This document shows, in pieces, positions 1 through 7,908 of a stretch of DNA of 64,000 nt. The position numbers and the translations under genes were made by a program. The stretch comes from Streptomyces sp. (GTDB lineage Bacteria > Actinomycetota > Actinomycetes > Streptomycetales > Streptomycetaceae). Numbering within the stretch: position 1 is the stretch's first letter; every line of letters starts with the position of its first letter. The notes beneath the pieces are model-generated. The model was not told the origin of the DNA and made no database searches. It saw only the letters and a program-made list of their open reading frames with translations. Location: the NCBI RefSeq assembly GCF_019510245.1, contig NZ_JAEKKT010000128.1, positions 1 to 64,000 on the forward strand, given 5' to 3'.

Positions 1-1
1 C

Positions 2-88
2 AAGGAGGAGATTCCGGCCACCCGCGTCCACTCTGCGTGGGACGCGAAGATGCTTCCCCCCGCCGATGACTCAGGCCCCTGCGGTTGA
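2..88 (+). CDS. C-terminal end of an upstream gene (partial)
   Basis: An open frame enters from the left edge and stops at TGA 86-88, giving a 28-residue C-terminal tail (begins KEEIPATRV, ends DDSGPCG). The next start is only 12 nt downstream, so the two genes are probably co-transcribed. The fragment is too short to identify. A small DNA-binding protein upstream of the Clp-N gene would be a plausible arrangement, but this is a guess. Confidence 0.5.
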   Translation, partial: KEEIPATRVHSAWDAKMLPPADDSGPCG

Positions 89-100
89 TGAGGTAAGGGT

Positions 101-697
101 GTGCAACCCCGTATTCCCCGCCAGCCCGCCCAGGACCAGGGCGGTATCCACGCGGACGACGATGCCGGGCTCGGTGCCGAGCCGGCAGCGGTGATCGCCG
201 GTGCCCGCCGCCGGGCCGTGCGGGACGGGGACCGTCAGGTCGACACCGCCCATCTGCTGCACTCGCTGATCGAGTACGACCCCGAGGTGTGCGCCGCCAT
301 CGGCGACGCCCCGCAACTCGCGCGCCTGCTCGGCTACCTCGTGCAGCGCAGCATCGGCTACGGCCTGCGCTGGCAGGGCGGGGTCGAGGACTCCGGCGCG
401 CTGCCCGCCCTTCCGCGGGCCGGCGGGAGAGCCGAGGGCAGGGGCGACGGTGCCTGGTCGCCGGTGGCGGCGGCCGCCCTGGAGTACGCCCGCAGCCGCG
501 CCCGGCGCCGTGGCGCGGCCCGCTCCGACGGCATCGACCTGCTCGCGGGCCTGGTCCTCGACCCGGAGTCCCGGGCCGTGGAGGTGCTGGCGCGGGCCGG
601 GGTGGCCGTCCGTGAGCTGGCCGTGCGGATAGACGGTGACGGGGCGGCCGGGGTGCTCCGGGACGCCGAGGCGGAGCGCCGCGCGTCCGGCCGTTGA
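101..697 (+). CDS. Clp N-terminal (ClpR) domain protein without ATPase
   Basis: A 198-residue protein starting at GTG 101 with a GAGGTAAGG-type ribosome site just upstream. Residues about 30-75 (AGARRRAVRDGDRQVDTAHLLHSL) and 125-175 (AALEYARSRARRR...GIDLLAGLVLDPESRAVEVL) look like the two helical repeats of the Clp N-domain, the part of ClpA/B/C that binds substrates or adaptors. There is no Walker A motif and no AAA module. Stand-alone Clp-N proteins are common in Streptomyces and may act as adaptors or decoys, which is inference here. It probably shares an operon with the gene cut by the window edge. Confidence 0.7.
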   Translation: MQPRIPRQPAQDQGGIHADDDAGLGAEPAAVIAGARRRAVRDGDRQVDTAHLLHSLIEYDPEVCAAIGDAPQLARLLGYLVQRSIGYGLRWQGGVEDSGALPALPRAGGRAEGRGDGAWSPVAAAALEYARSRARRRGAARSDGIDLLAGLVLDPESRAVEVLARAGVAVRELAVRIDGDGAAGVLRDAEAERRASGR

Positions 698-743
698 GAC
701 AGGTGCCATCGAGGGTGACGCTCATGTCGCCCGCTGGCATCAT

Positions 744-1721
744 GTGCCGGTGCACACCACTGACAGCAGCCATGGAAAGGGCCTCGGGCTCTCCCTCGCC
801 GTCGGGTCGGCGCTCGCCTTCGGCGGCTCCGGCGTCGCGGCCAAGCCCCTGATCGAGGCCGGCCTCGCGCCGCTGCACGTGGTGTGGCTGCGGGTGGCGG
901 GAGCCGCCCTGGTGATGCTTCCGCTCGCCGTCCGCCACCGTGACCTGCCGCGCCGCCGGCCGGCGCTGCTCGCCGGGTTCGGTCTGCTCGCCGTGGCCGG
1001 CGTCCAGGCCTGCTACTTCGCCGCGATCTCCCGGATACCGGTGGGAGTGGCGCTGCTCGTGGAGTACCTCGCCCCCGCGCTGGTGCTCGGCTGGGTCCGG
1101 TTCGTGCAGCGACGGCCGGTCACCCGCGCCGCCGCGCTCGGTGTCGTCCTGGCGGCGGGCGGCCTCGCCTGTGTCGTGGAGGTGTGGTCGGGGCTGCGAT
1201 TCGACGCGCTGGGGCTGGTGCTGGCACTGGCGGCGGCCTGCTGCCAGGTGGGGTACTTCGTGCTAGCCGACCACGGCGGGGGCGACGACGCGCATCCGCT
1301 GGGGGTGATCGCCTACGGGCTGCTGGTCGGGGCGGGGCTGCTCACCGTGGTGGCCCGGCCGTGGGAGATGGACTGGTCGGTGCTGGGCGGCTCCGCGCGG
1401 CTGCACGGGGGCGCGGTGCCGGCGGCGGCGTTGCTGGCCTGGGTCGTGCTGGTGGCCACCGTCGTCGCCTACATCACCGGAGTGCTGTCGGTGCGCCGGC
1501 TGTCGCCGCAGGTGGCGGGGGTGGTGGCCTGCCTCGAGGCGGTGGTGGCGACCGTGCTCGCCTGGGTGCTGCTGGGGGAGCATCTGTCGGCGCCACAGGT
1601 GCTGGGCGGGGCGGTCGTGCTGGCCGGGGCGTTCATCGCGCAGTCCTCGACTCCGGTGAAGGAGTCGGTGGTGGGGCAGAGTGCGGTGGGGGAGAAGGTC
1701 GCCTCGGCCTCTGGGGGGTGA
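744..1721 (+). CDS. EamA/DMT family transporter
   Basis: About 325 residues with ten hydrophobic segments arranged as two EamA repeats of five. The first is near residues 10-140 (LAVGSALAFGGSGVAAKPLIEAG, then PVGVALLVEYLAPALVLGWVRF) and the second near 150-300 (LACVVEVWSGLRFDALGLVLAL, then VAGVVACLEAVVATVLAWVLLGE). The acidic turn before the last helix (LLGEHLSAPQVLGGAVVLAG) is typical of the family. These inner-membrane proteins export amino acids or metabolites; the substrate cannot be told from sequence. I chose GTG 744 because conserved sequence begins there; GTG 750 is also possible. Transcribed alone after the Clp-N gene. Confidence 0.85.
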   Translation: MPVHTTDSSHGKGLGLSLAVGSALAFGGSGVAAKPLIEAGLAPLHVVWLRVAGAALVMLPLAVRHRDLPRRRPALLAGFGLLAVAGVQACYFAAISRIPVGVALLVEYLAPALVLGWVRFVQRRPVTRAAALGVVLAAGGLACVVEVWSGLRFDALGLVLALAAACCQVGYFVLADHGGGDDAHPLGVIAYGLLVGAGLLTVVARPWEMDWSVLGGSARLHGGAVPAAALLAWVVLVATVVAYITGVLSVRRLSPQVAGVVACLEAVVATVLAWVLLGEHLSAPQVLGGAVVLAGAFIAQSSTPVKESVVGQSAVGEKVASASGG

Positions 1722-1826
1722 CGTGTGCGGGTGCGCGGGGGGCCTGTCGCGCCCGCCCGGCCGGAGCCGCGTGTCGCACCCGGGCCCGCGCCCCTTTCGG
1801 GGCGCTTCCCTTGCCGGAACGTCGAA

Positions 1827-2525
1827 TCAGACGCTCTTCAGGTACTGCGGCACCGCGACGTCCGCCGCCAGGTCGTCGTTCGCCACCGGGGCGTCGTACC
1901 CCTTCCGCAGTGGCAGCACGCCCGCCCAGTGCGGGAGGCCCATGTCCTCCGGCTCGTCGTTCGCGCCGCCCGTGCGGGTCTTGGCGGAGACCTCGTTCAG
2001 GTCGAGGCGGATCACCGCGGTCGCGGCCAGTTCCTTCCTGTTGGCGGGGCGGGAGTCGGCGGCCCGGCCCGGCACCACGTGGTCGACCAGGGCGTCCAGC
2101 GCACGGCTCTTCTCGTCGGGGTCGGTGACCTGGTGGGCGATGCCGTGCACCACCACGGACCGGTAGTTGACCGAGTGGTGGAAGGCCGAGCGGGCCAGCA
2201 CGAGGCCGTCGACATGGGTGACCGTCACGCACACCGCGAGCCCGGGATCGGCCTGTCCGGTCATCCGCAGCGGACGCGAGCCCGTCGAGCCGTGCAGGTA
2301 CAGGACCTCGCCGACCCGGCCGTACAGCGTCGGCAGCACCACCGGCGCACCGTCCCGCACGAAGCCGAGGTGGCAGAGGTAGCCCTCGTCGAGGATCGCG
2401 TGCACCAGCTCCCTGTCGTACGACGCCCGCTCGGCGGAACGGGTGGGAACGGTCCGGTCGGTCCTGGCGTAGGGGGCGGGCCCGGCGGGCTGGGCCGGTA
2501 CGGTCCCCGGCGCGGCTGTCTCCAT
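1827..2525 (-). CDS. Pyridoxamine 5'-phosphate oxidase-like flavin protein
   Basis: A 232-residue PNPOx-fold (split-barrel) protein. Visible family features are LCHLGFVRDGAPVVLPT (substrate-side strand), YLHGSTGSRPLR, AVCVTVTHVDGLVLARSAFHHSVNYRSVVV and a C-terminal LPLRKGYDAP. This matches the pyridoxamine 5'-phosphate oxidase-like group next to MocR regulators, which bind FMN or a related cofactor. The ATG at 2525 is preferred because GGAGA lies six bases upstream; the in-frame GTG at 2543 would sit inside the operator palindrome. It is divergent from a MocR regulator 27 bp away, which very likely controls it. The exact substrate is unknown. Confidence 0.85.
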   Translation of the reverse strand: METAAPGTVPAQPAGPAPYARTDRTVPTRSAERASYDRELVHAILDEGYLCHLGFVRDGAPVVLPTLYGRVGEVLYLHGSTGSRPLRMTGQADPGLAVCVTVTHVDGLVLARSAFHHSVNYRSVVVHGIAHQVTDPDEKSRALDALVDHVVPGRAADSRPANRKELAATAVIRLDLNEVSAKTRTGGANDEPEDMGLPHWAGVLPLRKGYDAPVANDDLAADVAVPQYLKSV

Positions 2526-2538
2526 TGCGCGTCTCCAT

Positions 2539-2550
2539 TGCACTAGTGCA
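2539..2550. promoter_or_regulatory. 12-bp palindrome, probable MocR operator
   Basis: TGCACTAGTGCA is a perfect palindrome in the divergent gap between the PNPOx-like gene and the MocR gene. A related half, GTGCTAG, recurs at 2561-2567. MocR regulators usually bind the shared promoter region and control both themselves and the neighbour. The binding role is inferred. Confidence 0.6.
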
Positions 2551-2552
2551 TA

Positions 2553-3890
2553 ATGCTCTTTGTGCTAGGAGGATATCGGATCGAAGGGCGCGGCGCAGCA
2601 GAGATTGCGGCCGATGTCGAGCGCGCGGTGGGTTCCGGGGAGCTGGAGCCGGGGCAACTGCTGCCGCCGATGAGGGAGTTGGCGAGCAGGCTCGGGGTGA
2701 ATCCCAATACGGTCGCGGCCGCGTACCGCATCCTGCGCGAGCGCGGAGTCATCGAGACCGCCGGCCGCCGGGGCAGCCGGGTCCGGCCGAAGCCGGCCAC
2801 CACCGGTCGGGACCAGCTCCCCGACGTCCCGGCCGGAGTGCGCGACCTGTCCTCCGGCAACCCCGACCCCGCACTGCTCCCCGCCCTCGCACCGGTCCTC
2901 GCCGCGGTGGCGGCCGAGTTCGACCGCGCCCCGGTCCTCTACGGCGCCGACCTCGTCGAGCCCGAGCTGGAGCGGAGGGCGCGCGCCGAACTGGCCGCCG
3001 AAGGCGTGCCCGACGGACCGCTCACCGTCACCTCGGGCTCCCTGGACGCCGCCGAACGCGTCCTGCTGGCGCACCTCAGGCCCGGCGACCCGGTCGCCGT
3101 CGAGGACCCCGGCTGGGGCCGCACCCTCGACCTGATCCCCGCGCTGGGACTGCGCACCGTCCCGGTGGCCGTCGACGACGAGGGGCCGCGTGCCGACGCC
3201 CTGCGCCGGGCCCTGGAGTCCGGGGCGCGCGCCCTGATCGTCACCGCCCGGGCGCACAACCCCACCGGCGCCGCGGTGAGCGCCGCACGCGCGCGTGCCC
3301 TTCGGGCCGTCCTGCGCGCGCACCCGCACACCCTGCTGATCGAGGACGACCACGGCCACGGCATCGTCGACCTCCCGCTGCACCCGCTGGCGGGCGCCAC
3401 CCGGCACTGGGCGTTCATCCGCTCGGTCGCCAAGGCCTACGGCCCCGACCTGCGGCTGGCTACCCTGACCGGCGACGAGGTGACGGTCGACCGGGTGCGG
3501 GGGCGCCAGCGCCTGGGCCCGGGCTGGGTGAGCCGCCTGCTGCAGCGCACGGTGGTCCGGATGTGGGCCGACGGCGCGGTGAACGGCCCGGAGGTGGCGG
3601 CCGCCTACCGGGCCCGTCGGGAACTCCTGATCGACGCGCTCGCGGACCACGGCGTCGAGGCGCACGGCCGCAGCGGCATGAACCTCTGGGTCCCCGTTCC
3701 GGACGAGACGGGTGCGGTGTCCCGGCTGCTGCACGAGGGATGGGCGGTGGCGCCGGGGGCGCGCTACCGGCTGTCGACCCCGCCGGGCATCCGCGTCACC
3801 GTCTCGACGCTGGCACCCGAGGAGGCCGGTTCGCTCGCGGCGGCGGTGGCGAGAGCGGTGACACCGGCGAAGGGCCGGATCCAGGCCTGA
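2553..3890 (+). CDS. MocR-type GntR regulator (wHTH + aminotransferase I domain)
   Basis: A 445-residue fusion. Residues about 10-80 are a GntR winged helix (GELEPGQLLPPMRELASRLGVNPNTVAAAYRILRERGVIE). Residues about 90-440 are a fold-type I aminotransferase domain (VTSGSLDAAERVLLAHL, VEDPGWGR, TARAHNPTGAAVS, IEDDHGHGI). The PLP lysine is visible in RSVAKAYGPDLRLA. MocR proteins sense PLP-linked metabolites and activate a divergent gene. ATG 2553 may be replaced by GTG 2562; the AGGAGG at 2567-2572 lies inside the coding region and cannot serve either start. Confidence 0.9.
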   Translation: MLFVLGGYRIEGRGAAEIAADVERAVGSGELEPGQLLPPMRELASRLGVNPNTVAAAYRILRERGVIETAGRRGSRVRPKPATTGRDQLPDVPAGVRDLSSGNPDPALLPALAPVLAAVAAEFDRAPVLYGADLVEPELERRARAELAAEGVPDGPLTVTSGSLDAAERVLLAHLRPGDPVAVEDPGWGRTLDLIPALGLRTVPVAVDDEGPRADALRRALESGARALIVTARAHNPTGAAVSAARARALRAVLRAHPHTLLIEDDHGHGIVDLPLHPLAGATRHWAFIRSVAKAYGPDLRLATLTGDEVTVDRVRGRQRLGPGWVSRLLQRTVVRMWADGAVNGPEVAAAYRARRELLIDALADHGVEAHGRSGMNLWVPVPDETGAVSRLLHEGWAVAPGARYRLSTPPGIRVTVSTLAPEEAGSLAAAVARAVTPAKGRIQA

Positions 3891-3937
3891 GGCTCTGTTC
3901 GAAGCGCGGCGACGGGCCGGCCTCGTCTGCGCCGCCG

Positions 3938-4032
3938 TGGTGGCTGGTCGCGCAGTTCCCCGAGCCCCCGAAGGGGCGCCTGGGCTGACGCCCCTGAAAG
4001 GGGCGCGGGGAACTGCGCGACCAGCCCACCAC
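3938..4032. repeat. Long inverted repeat, Streptomyces-type extragenic palindrome/terminator
   Basis: Arms 3938-3962 and about 4006-4032 pair almost perfectly (GGCTGGTCGCGCAGTTCCCC against GGGGAACTGCGCGACCAGCC). A smaller stem lies inside (GGGGCGCCTGGG with CGCCCCTG). It lies between convergent genes, so it can act as a bidirectional terminator. A partial copy (GGAACTGCGCGACAAGCCCC) recurs near 14488-14510. Confidence 0.8.
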
Positions 4033-4055
4033 CCACCCGCACCCGCTCACGCTCC

Positions 4056-5000
4056 TCAGGAGGTACCCGCCTTGGGCCTCCTCTGAGTAAGTGCGGCCCC
4101 CGCGATGACGATCAGGGCGCCCACCGGCGTGCTCCACCGCAGCGACTCGCCCAGCACCGCGACGCCCGCCGCGGCGGCGATGACCGGGATGAAGTAGGTG
4201 ACCATCTGGGCGGTGGTCGGCCCCACCTCCGCCACCAGCCCGTACTGGACGAGCACCGCCAGCCCCGTCCCCAGCGCGCCGAGCGCGGCGATCGACAGCA
4301 GCGGGACCAGGGCGAAGTGTGCCGGGAAGGACGTGAACAACGGAGTCACCACGGCCAGTTGCACCGTCGCCAGCAGCAGTTGCGCGCCGGTCATCGCCAG
4401 ATGGGAGTCGCCCGTCCCGGCCAGCGTCCGCCGGACGTAGACCCACCCGATCGGATAGCTCAGCGACGCCAGCAGCGCCATGACGGTGCCCGTGACGTCC
4501 AGGCCGTGGAAGCCCTCCCAGGCGCCCAGCACCGTCAGCACACCGATGAATCCCAGGCCGAGTCCGGCGAACCGGACCCGCGTCGGCCGGTCCTCCGACA
4601 GTGCCACCAGCGACAGGATCATCCCCCACAGCGGCGAGGTCGCGTTGCAGATGCCGGCCAGGGTGGACGGAATCGTCAGCTCCGAGTAGGCGAAGAGGGA
4701 GAACGGCAGTGCGTTGAGCAGGAACGCGGCGACGGCCAGGTGCCCCCAGGTGCGGGCCCCGCGCGGCAGCCGCTGCCGCTTCACGGCCATCGCCGCCACA
4801 AGGACCGCCGTACCGAACACGAGCCTGCCGAGGGTGACCTGGAACGGCGCGTAGCCCTCCGTCCCCACCTTGATGAAGAGGAAGCTGAAGCCCCAGATCA
4901 GCGACAGGGCGCCGAAGCGAAGGCGCCAGTCGAGGCGGGGGCGGGAGGGGGTGGCGGCGAGTGCGGGCTCGCTGGTCGCGGCGGTGGTCACGGTGCTCAT
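4056..5000 (-). CDS. EamA/DMT family transporter
   Basis: A 314-residue protein with ten predicted membrane helices in two EamA repeats: LSLIWGFSFLFIKVGTEGYAPFQVTLGRLV near the N-terminus and FIPVIAAAAGVAVLGESLRWSTPVGALIVIAG near the C-terminus. ATG 5000 is preferred; GTGGTGGGC immediately upstream serves as ribosome site and also contains an alternative GTG at 5009. It is divergent from a LysR regulator, a common pairing for EamA exporters under LysR control. The substrate is not identifiable. Confidence 0.87.
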   Translation of the reverse strand: MSTVTTAATSEPALAATPSRPRLDWRLRFGALSLIWGFSFLFIKVGTEGYAPFQVTLGRLVFGTAVLVAAMAVKRQRLPRGARTWGHLAVAAFLLNALPFSLFAYSELTIPSTLAGICNATSPLWGMILSLVALSEDRPTRVRFAGLGLGFIGVLTVLGAWEGFHGLDVTGTVMALLASLSYPIGWVYVRRTLAGTGDSHLAMTGAQLLLATVQLAVVTPLFTSFPAHFALVPLLSIAALGALGTGLAVLVQYGLVAEVGPTTAQMVTYFIPVIAAAAGVAVLGESLRWSTPVGALIVIAGAALTQRRPKAGTS

Positions 5001-5074
5001 GCCCACCACGATGCGTCAAGCGATCTCGTAGCACAATCGAGACTTCTCACCGGGTACCTCTTAGAATCGCTTAC

Positions 5075-5977
5075 ATGTTGAACCTGGAGCGCCTGCGCAC
5101 CCTCGACGCCCTCGCCCGGCACGGCTCCGTCAGCGGCGCAGCCGAGGCCCTGCACGTCACGACGTCGGCGGTGTCGCAGCAGATGGGCAAGCTGGAGCGC
5201 GAGGTGGACCAGCAACTCCTCGCCAAGAACGGCCGGGGCATCCGGCTCACCGACGCCGGCCGGCTGCTCGCCGAGCACGCGGCCCGGATCCTCTCCCAGG
5301 TCGAGCTGGCCCAGTCCGACCTGGAGGCGCACCGGGGACAGGTCGTCGGCGAGCTCCGGCTGTCCGCGTTCCCGACGGCCGCCCGCGGTCTGTTCCCGGG
5401 GGCACTGGCCGCCCTGCGCACCCGGCACCCCGCGCTGCGCGTCCGCTCCAGCGAACTGGAACCGGAGAACGGCATCGCCGGGGTCGTCCGCGGCGACCTC
5501 GACCTCGCGGTCGTCCTGGACTGGTACAACAAGCCGATGCCGCTGCCCGACGGCCTGGTCAAGGCGCCGCTGCTGGACGACCCCGCCGAGGTGGCCCTGC
5601 CGGTGGGACACCGGCTCGCCGACCGCGCGGAGGTGGACCTGGGGGAGTTCGCCGAGGACGAGTGGATCACCTGGGGCGAGGGCGAGTTTTGCCACGAATG
5701 GCTGATGTTCACGCTGCGCTCGCGCGGCATCGAGCCCATCATCGGGCACCGCGCGGCCGAGACCCACACACAACTCAACCTGGTGTCGGCCGGGTTGGGC
5801 GTCTGCATCGCCCCACTGCTGGGCCGGCACCCGGTGCCGGAGGGCGTGCTCATGGTGCCGCTGAAGCAGCGGGTGCGCCGCCATGTGTACGTCGTCTGGC
5901 GGGCCGACGCCGACCGCCGGCCCTCGATCCGGGCGGCGGTACAGGCGCTGCGCGGCGCGGCCGAGGCGGTCGCCTGA
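5075..5977 (+). CDS. LysR family transcriptional regulator
   Basis: 300 residues. The N-terminal winged helix is clear (LERLRTLDALARHGSVSGAAEALHVTTSAVSQQMGKLEREV, residues 3-45), followed by the linker helix and a periplasmic-binding-like effector domain (VGELRLSAFPTAARGLFPGALAALR from about residue 90; GLGVCIAPLLG near 250). The start ATG 5075 places the helix-turn-helix at the usual position. The 74-bp gap to the divergent EamA gene should hold its binding site, so the likely role is effector-dependent activation of that exporter. Confidence 0.9.
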   Translation: MLNLERLRTLDALARHGSVSGAAEALHVTTSAVSQQMGKLEREVDQQLLAKNGRGIRLTDAGRLLAEHAARILSQVELAQSDLEAHRGQVVGELRLSAFPTAARGLFPGALAALRTRHPALRVRSSELEPENGIAGVVRGDLDLAVVLDWYNKPMPLPDGLVKAPLLDDPAEVALPVGHRLADRAEVDLGEFAEDEWITWGEGEFCHEWLMFTLRSRGIEPIIGHRAAETHTQLNLVSAGLGVCIAPLLGRHPVPEGVLMVPLKQRVRRHVYVVWRADADRRPSIRAAVQALRGAAEAVA

Positions 5978-6019
5978 GCCCGCTGCCCGCCTGTCGGACG
6001 TCCCCGCCCGTGAACGTCC

Positions 6020-6487
6020 CTACGCCGAGCCCAGCTTGCGGAAGTCCCAGGAGGCGGTCTTCGTCGGGGTGAGCCGCGCCCAGGCGTGCCGGCCGTCGTG
6101 CGGCATCTCGTCCAGGCCGAAGTTCTTGCGGGCGAACACCGTCTCGATGTAGTCGAGTTCGGCGACCAGTTCGCCGGTGCGCGGGACCTCGCCCACGAAC
6201 TCGACCGTCCCTCTCAGCTCGACGCCGCGCAACTGGTCGTACTCCTCACCGGAGTCGACGACGACCGCCACCCGCGGATCGCGGCTGAGGTCCTTCCAGC
6301 GCTGGCTGCGCACCACCGAGTAGAGCCACAGTGACGTGCCGTCCCAGGCGAACCACAGGGCGCTGACGTGCGGGGCGCCGGACGCCGAGACGGTCGCGAC
6401 CCGGCAGGTGCGCTGTGTGGTGAGGAACTCGTCCAGCTCACCGGGCGTCATCATGATCTTCCGGCCCCGGCGCTGAGTGACGGTCAT
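6020..6487 (-). CDS. PPOX-class F420/flavin-dependent split-barrel protein
   Basis: 155 residues with the split-barrel signature TCRVATVSASGAPHVSALWFAWDGTSLWLYS and the cofactor-contacting SQRWKDLSRDPRVAVVVDSGEEYDQLRGVELRG. This class (TIGR03618-like) binds F420, FMN or heme and is abundant in actinobacteria; members reduce or bind flavin-like ligands. Actinobacterial members of this small size often use F420 rather than FMN, but the cofactor is not provable here. It is convergent with the LysR gene and divergent from the isochorismatase-like gene. Confidence 0.82.
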   Translation of the reverse strand: MTVTQRRGRKIMMTPGELDEFLTTQRTCRVATVSASGAPHVSALWFAWDGTSLWLYSVVRSQRWKDLSRDPRVAVVVDSGEEYDQLRGVELRGTVEFVGEVPRTGELVAELDYIETVFARKNFGLDEMPHDGRHAWARLTPTKTASWDFRKLGSA

Positions 6488-6569
6488 GCGGCCCCCTCTT
6501 CGTCTTCTTCCGTTCCCGCGCGATGGCGGTTAGTGTCACCCGCCCCGCACCAAGGCGGAAGGGGGCGTC

Positions 6570-7217
6570 ATGCCGTCGTCGTACGAGCGGCTCCCGGAAC
6601 TCCTCGACCCGGTGAGCACCGTGCTGCTCACCGTCGAGTGCCAGCAGGGCGTGCTGGGCCCGGAGAGCGCGCTGCCCGAACTCGCCCGTGAGGCAAGGGC
6701 TTCGGGAGCTCTCGACAACATCGCCCGCCTGGTCGCCGCCGCGCACGACACGGGTGTCCAGGTGATCCACGCCATCGCCGAGCGCCGCCCGGACGGCCGC
6801 GGCGCGAACCGCAACGCCCGCCTCTTCCGCGCCGCCGAACGGCTGCCCGTCCAGCAGCTCTCCGGCACCACGGCGGTCCGCGTCGCGCCCCCCATCGAGG
6901 TCTCGGAGGAGGACCTCGTCGTACGACGGCTGCACGGCCTGTCGCCGATCCAGGGCACCGACGTCGACCCGCTGCTGCGCAACCTCGGCTGCCGCACCCT
7001 GGTCGTCACCGGTGTCTCGGCCAACGTGGCCGTGCCGAACGCCGTGTTCGACGCGGTCAACCGGGGCTACACGGTCGTCGTCTCGGCCGACGCCGTCGCG
7101 GGAGTGCCCTCCGAGTACACCCCCGCGATGGTCCGCAACACCCTCGCGCTGGTCGCCACGGTCGCGACCACGGACGAGGTGCTCGGCTGCCTCCGGCGAC
7201 CGCGCCGGCGGTCCTGA
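6570..7217 (+). CDS. Isochorismatase-fold protein lacking the usual catalytic residues
   Basis: 215 residues with the cysteine-hydrolase/isochorismatase fold: strand 1 TVLLTVECQQGVLG, middle DLVVRRLHGLSPIQGTDVDPLLRN, then LVVTGVSANVAVPNAVFDAVNRGYTVVVSADAVAG. The family triad is Asp in strand 1, Lys after the centre and Cys at the nucleophile elbow (consensus D.Q, VVRK, TNxCV). Here these positions read E, R and A. The fold is intact and there is no frameshift, so this is either a subfamily with other chemistry or a ligand-binding pseudoenzyme. A strong ribosome site (GGAAGGGGG) precedes ATG 6570. It ends three bases from the convergent Rieske gene. Confidence 0.8.
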   Translation: MPSSYERLPELLDPVSTVLLTVECQQGVLGPESALPELAREARASGALDNIARLVAAAHDTGVQVIHAIAERRPDGRGANRNARLFRAAERLPVQQLSGTTAVRVAPPIEVSEEDLVVRRLHGLSPIQGTDVDPLLRNLGCRTLVVTGVSANVAVPNAVFDAVNRGYTVVVSADAVAGVPSEYTPAMVRNTLALVATVATTDEVLGCLRRPRRRS

Positions 7218-7220
7218 GGA

Positions 7221-7721
7221 TCAGGCCAGTGAGATCTGGTCGCCGGAGACCGTGATGTTGGCCGCCGTCAGACCCGTGGTGGCCGGGCCCTGCTTGACAC
7301 TGCCGTCGGCTATGGCGAACTTGCTGCCGTGACAGGGGCAGACGATCTCGCCGTTGGCGATGCTGGTCACCGCGCAGCCGGCGTGCGGGCACTTCGTCGA
7401 GAACGCCTTGTACGTGCCCGACGTCGGCTGGGTGACGACCACGGCCTGGTCCTTGTAGATGGTGCCGCCGCCCTCGGGGATGTCCGTGGTCTTGGCGAGC
7501 GCGGTGCCGCCGGCCGCGGCCGTGGAGCCGCCGGCCGAGCCGTTGCTGTCCTGGGTGGTGGAGCCACCGCCCGCGTTGCCGTTCGTGGTGGTCGAGCTCG
7601 ACGAGTCGTCGTCCGACGAGCCGCAGGCGGTCAGCGCGGCGGCGAGCCCTGCCGCTCCGGCCGCCACCATCACGGTGCGGCGAGCCGGGGTGGCCGAGGG
7701 GTTGAGCGGTGCGCTGGTCAT
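7221..7721 (-). CDS. Rieske [2Fe-2S] lipoprotein, Tat-exported
   Basis: 166 residues. The N-terminus has a twin-arginine region (ARRTVMVAAGAAGLAAALTAC) ending in a lipobox Cys, so it is probably exported folded and lipid-anchored on the outer membrane face. A Ser/Gly/Asn-rich linker (residues about 35-75) leads to a Rieske domain with both cluster motifs, CPHAGC and CPCHGSKF, which supply two Cys and two His. It resembles the small secreted Rieske proteins of actinobacteria rather than the QcrA subunit, as there is no cytochrome gene nearby. Electron partner unknown. Confidence 0.92.
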   Translation of the reverse strand: MTSAPLNPSATPARRTVMVAAGAAGLAAALTACGSSDDDSSSSTTTNGNAGGGSTTQDSNGSAGGSTAAAGGTALAKTTDIPEGGGTIYKDQAVVVTQPTSGTYKAFSTKCPHAGCAVTSIANGEIVCPCHGSKFAIADGSVKQGPATTGLTAANITVSGDQISLA

Positions 7722-7908
7722 GTGAGGGGTTCCCTTCAGCGGAGCTTCTCGTTGATCCGTCCAGGGGTACGGCCTTCGGGCACCACCTGTTCAGACGGCA
7801 TCCCGATAGTGACCACCCGGACATGAGGCTTCGGTAAAACGCCGCTGTCGGTTCGCTGTCGGTCTCGGCCGGTCGAGGACGCGGCCGACCGCGGCGGCCG
7901 GGATGCCG

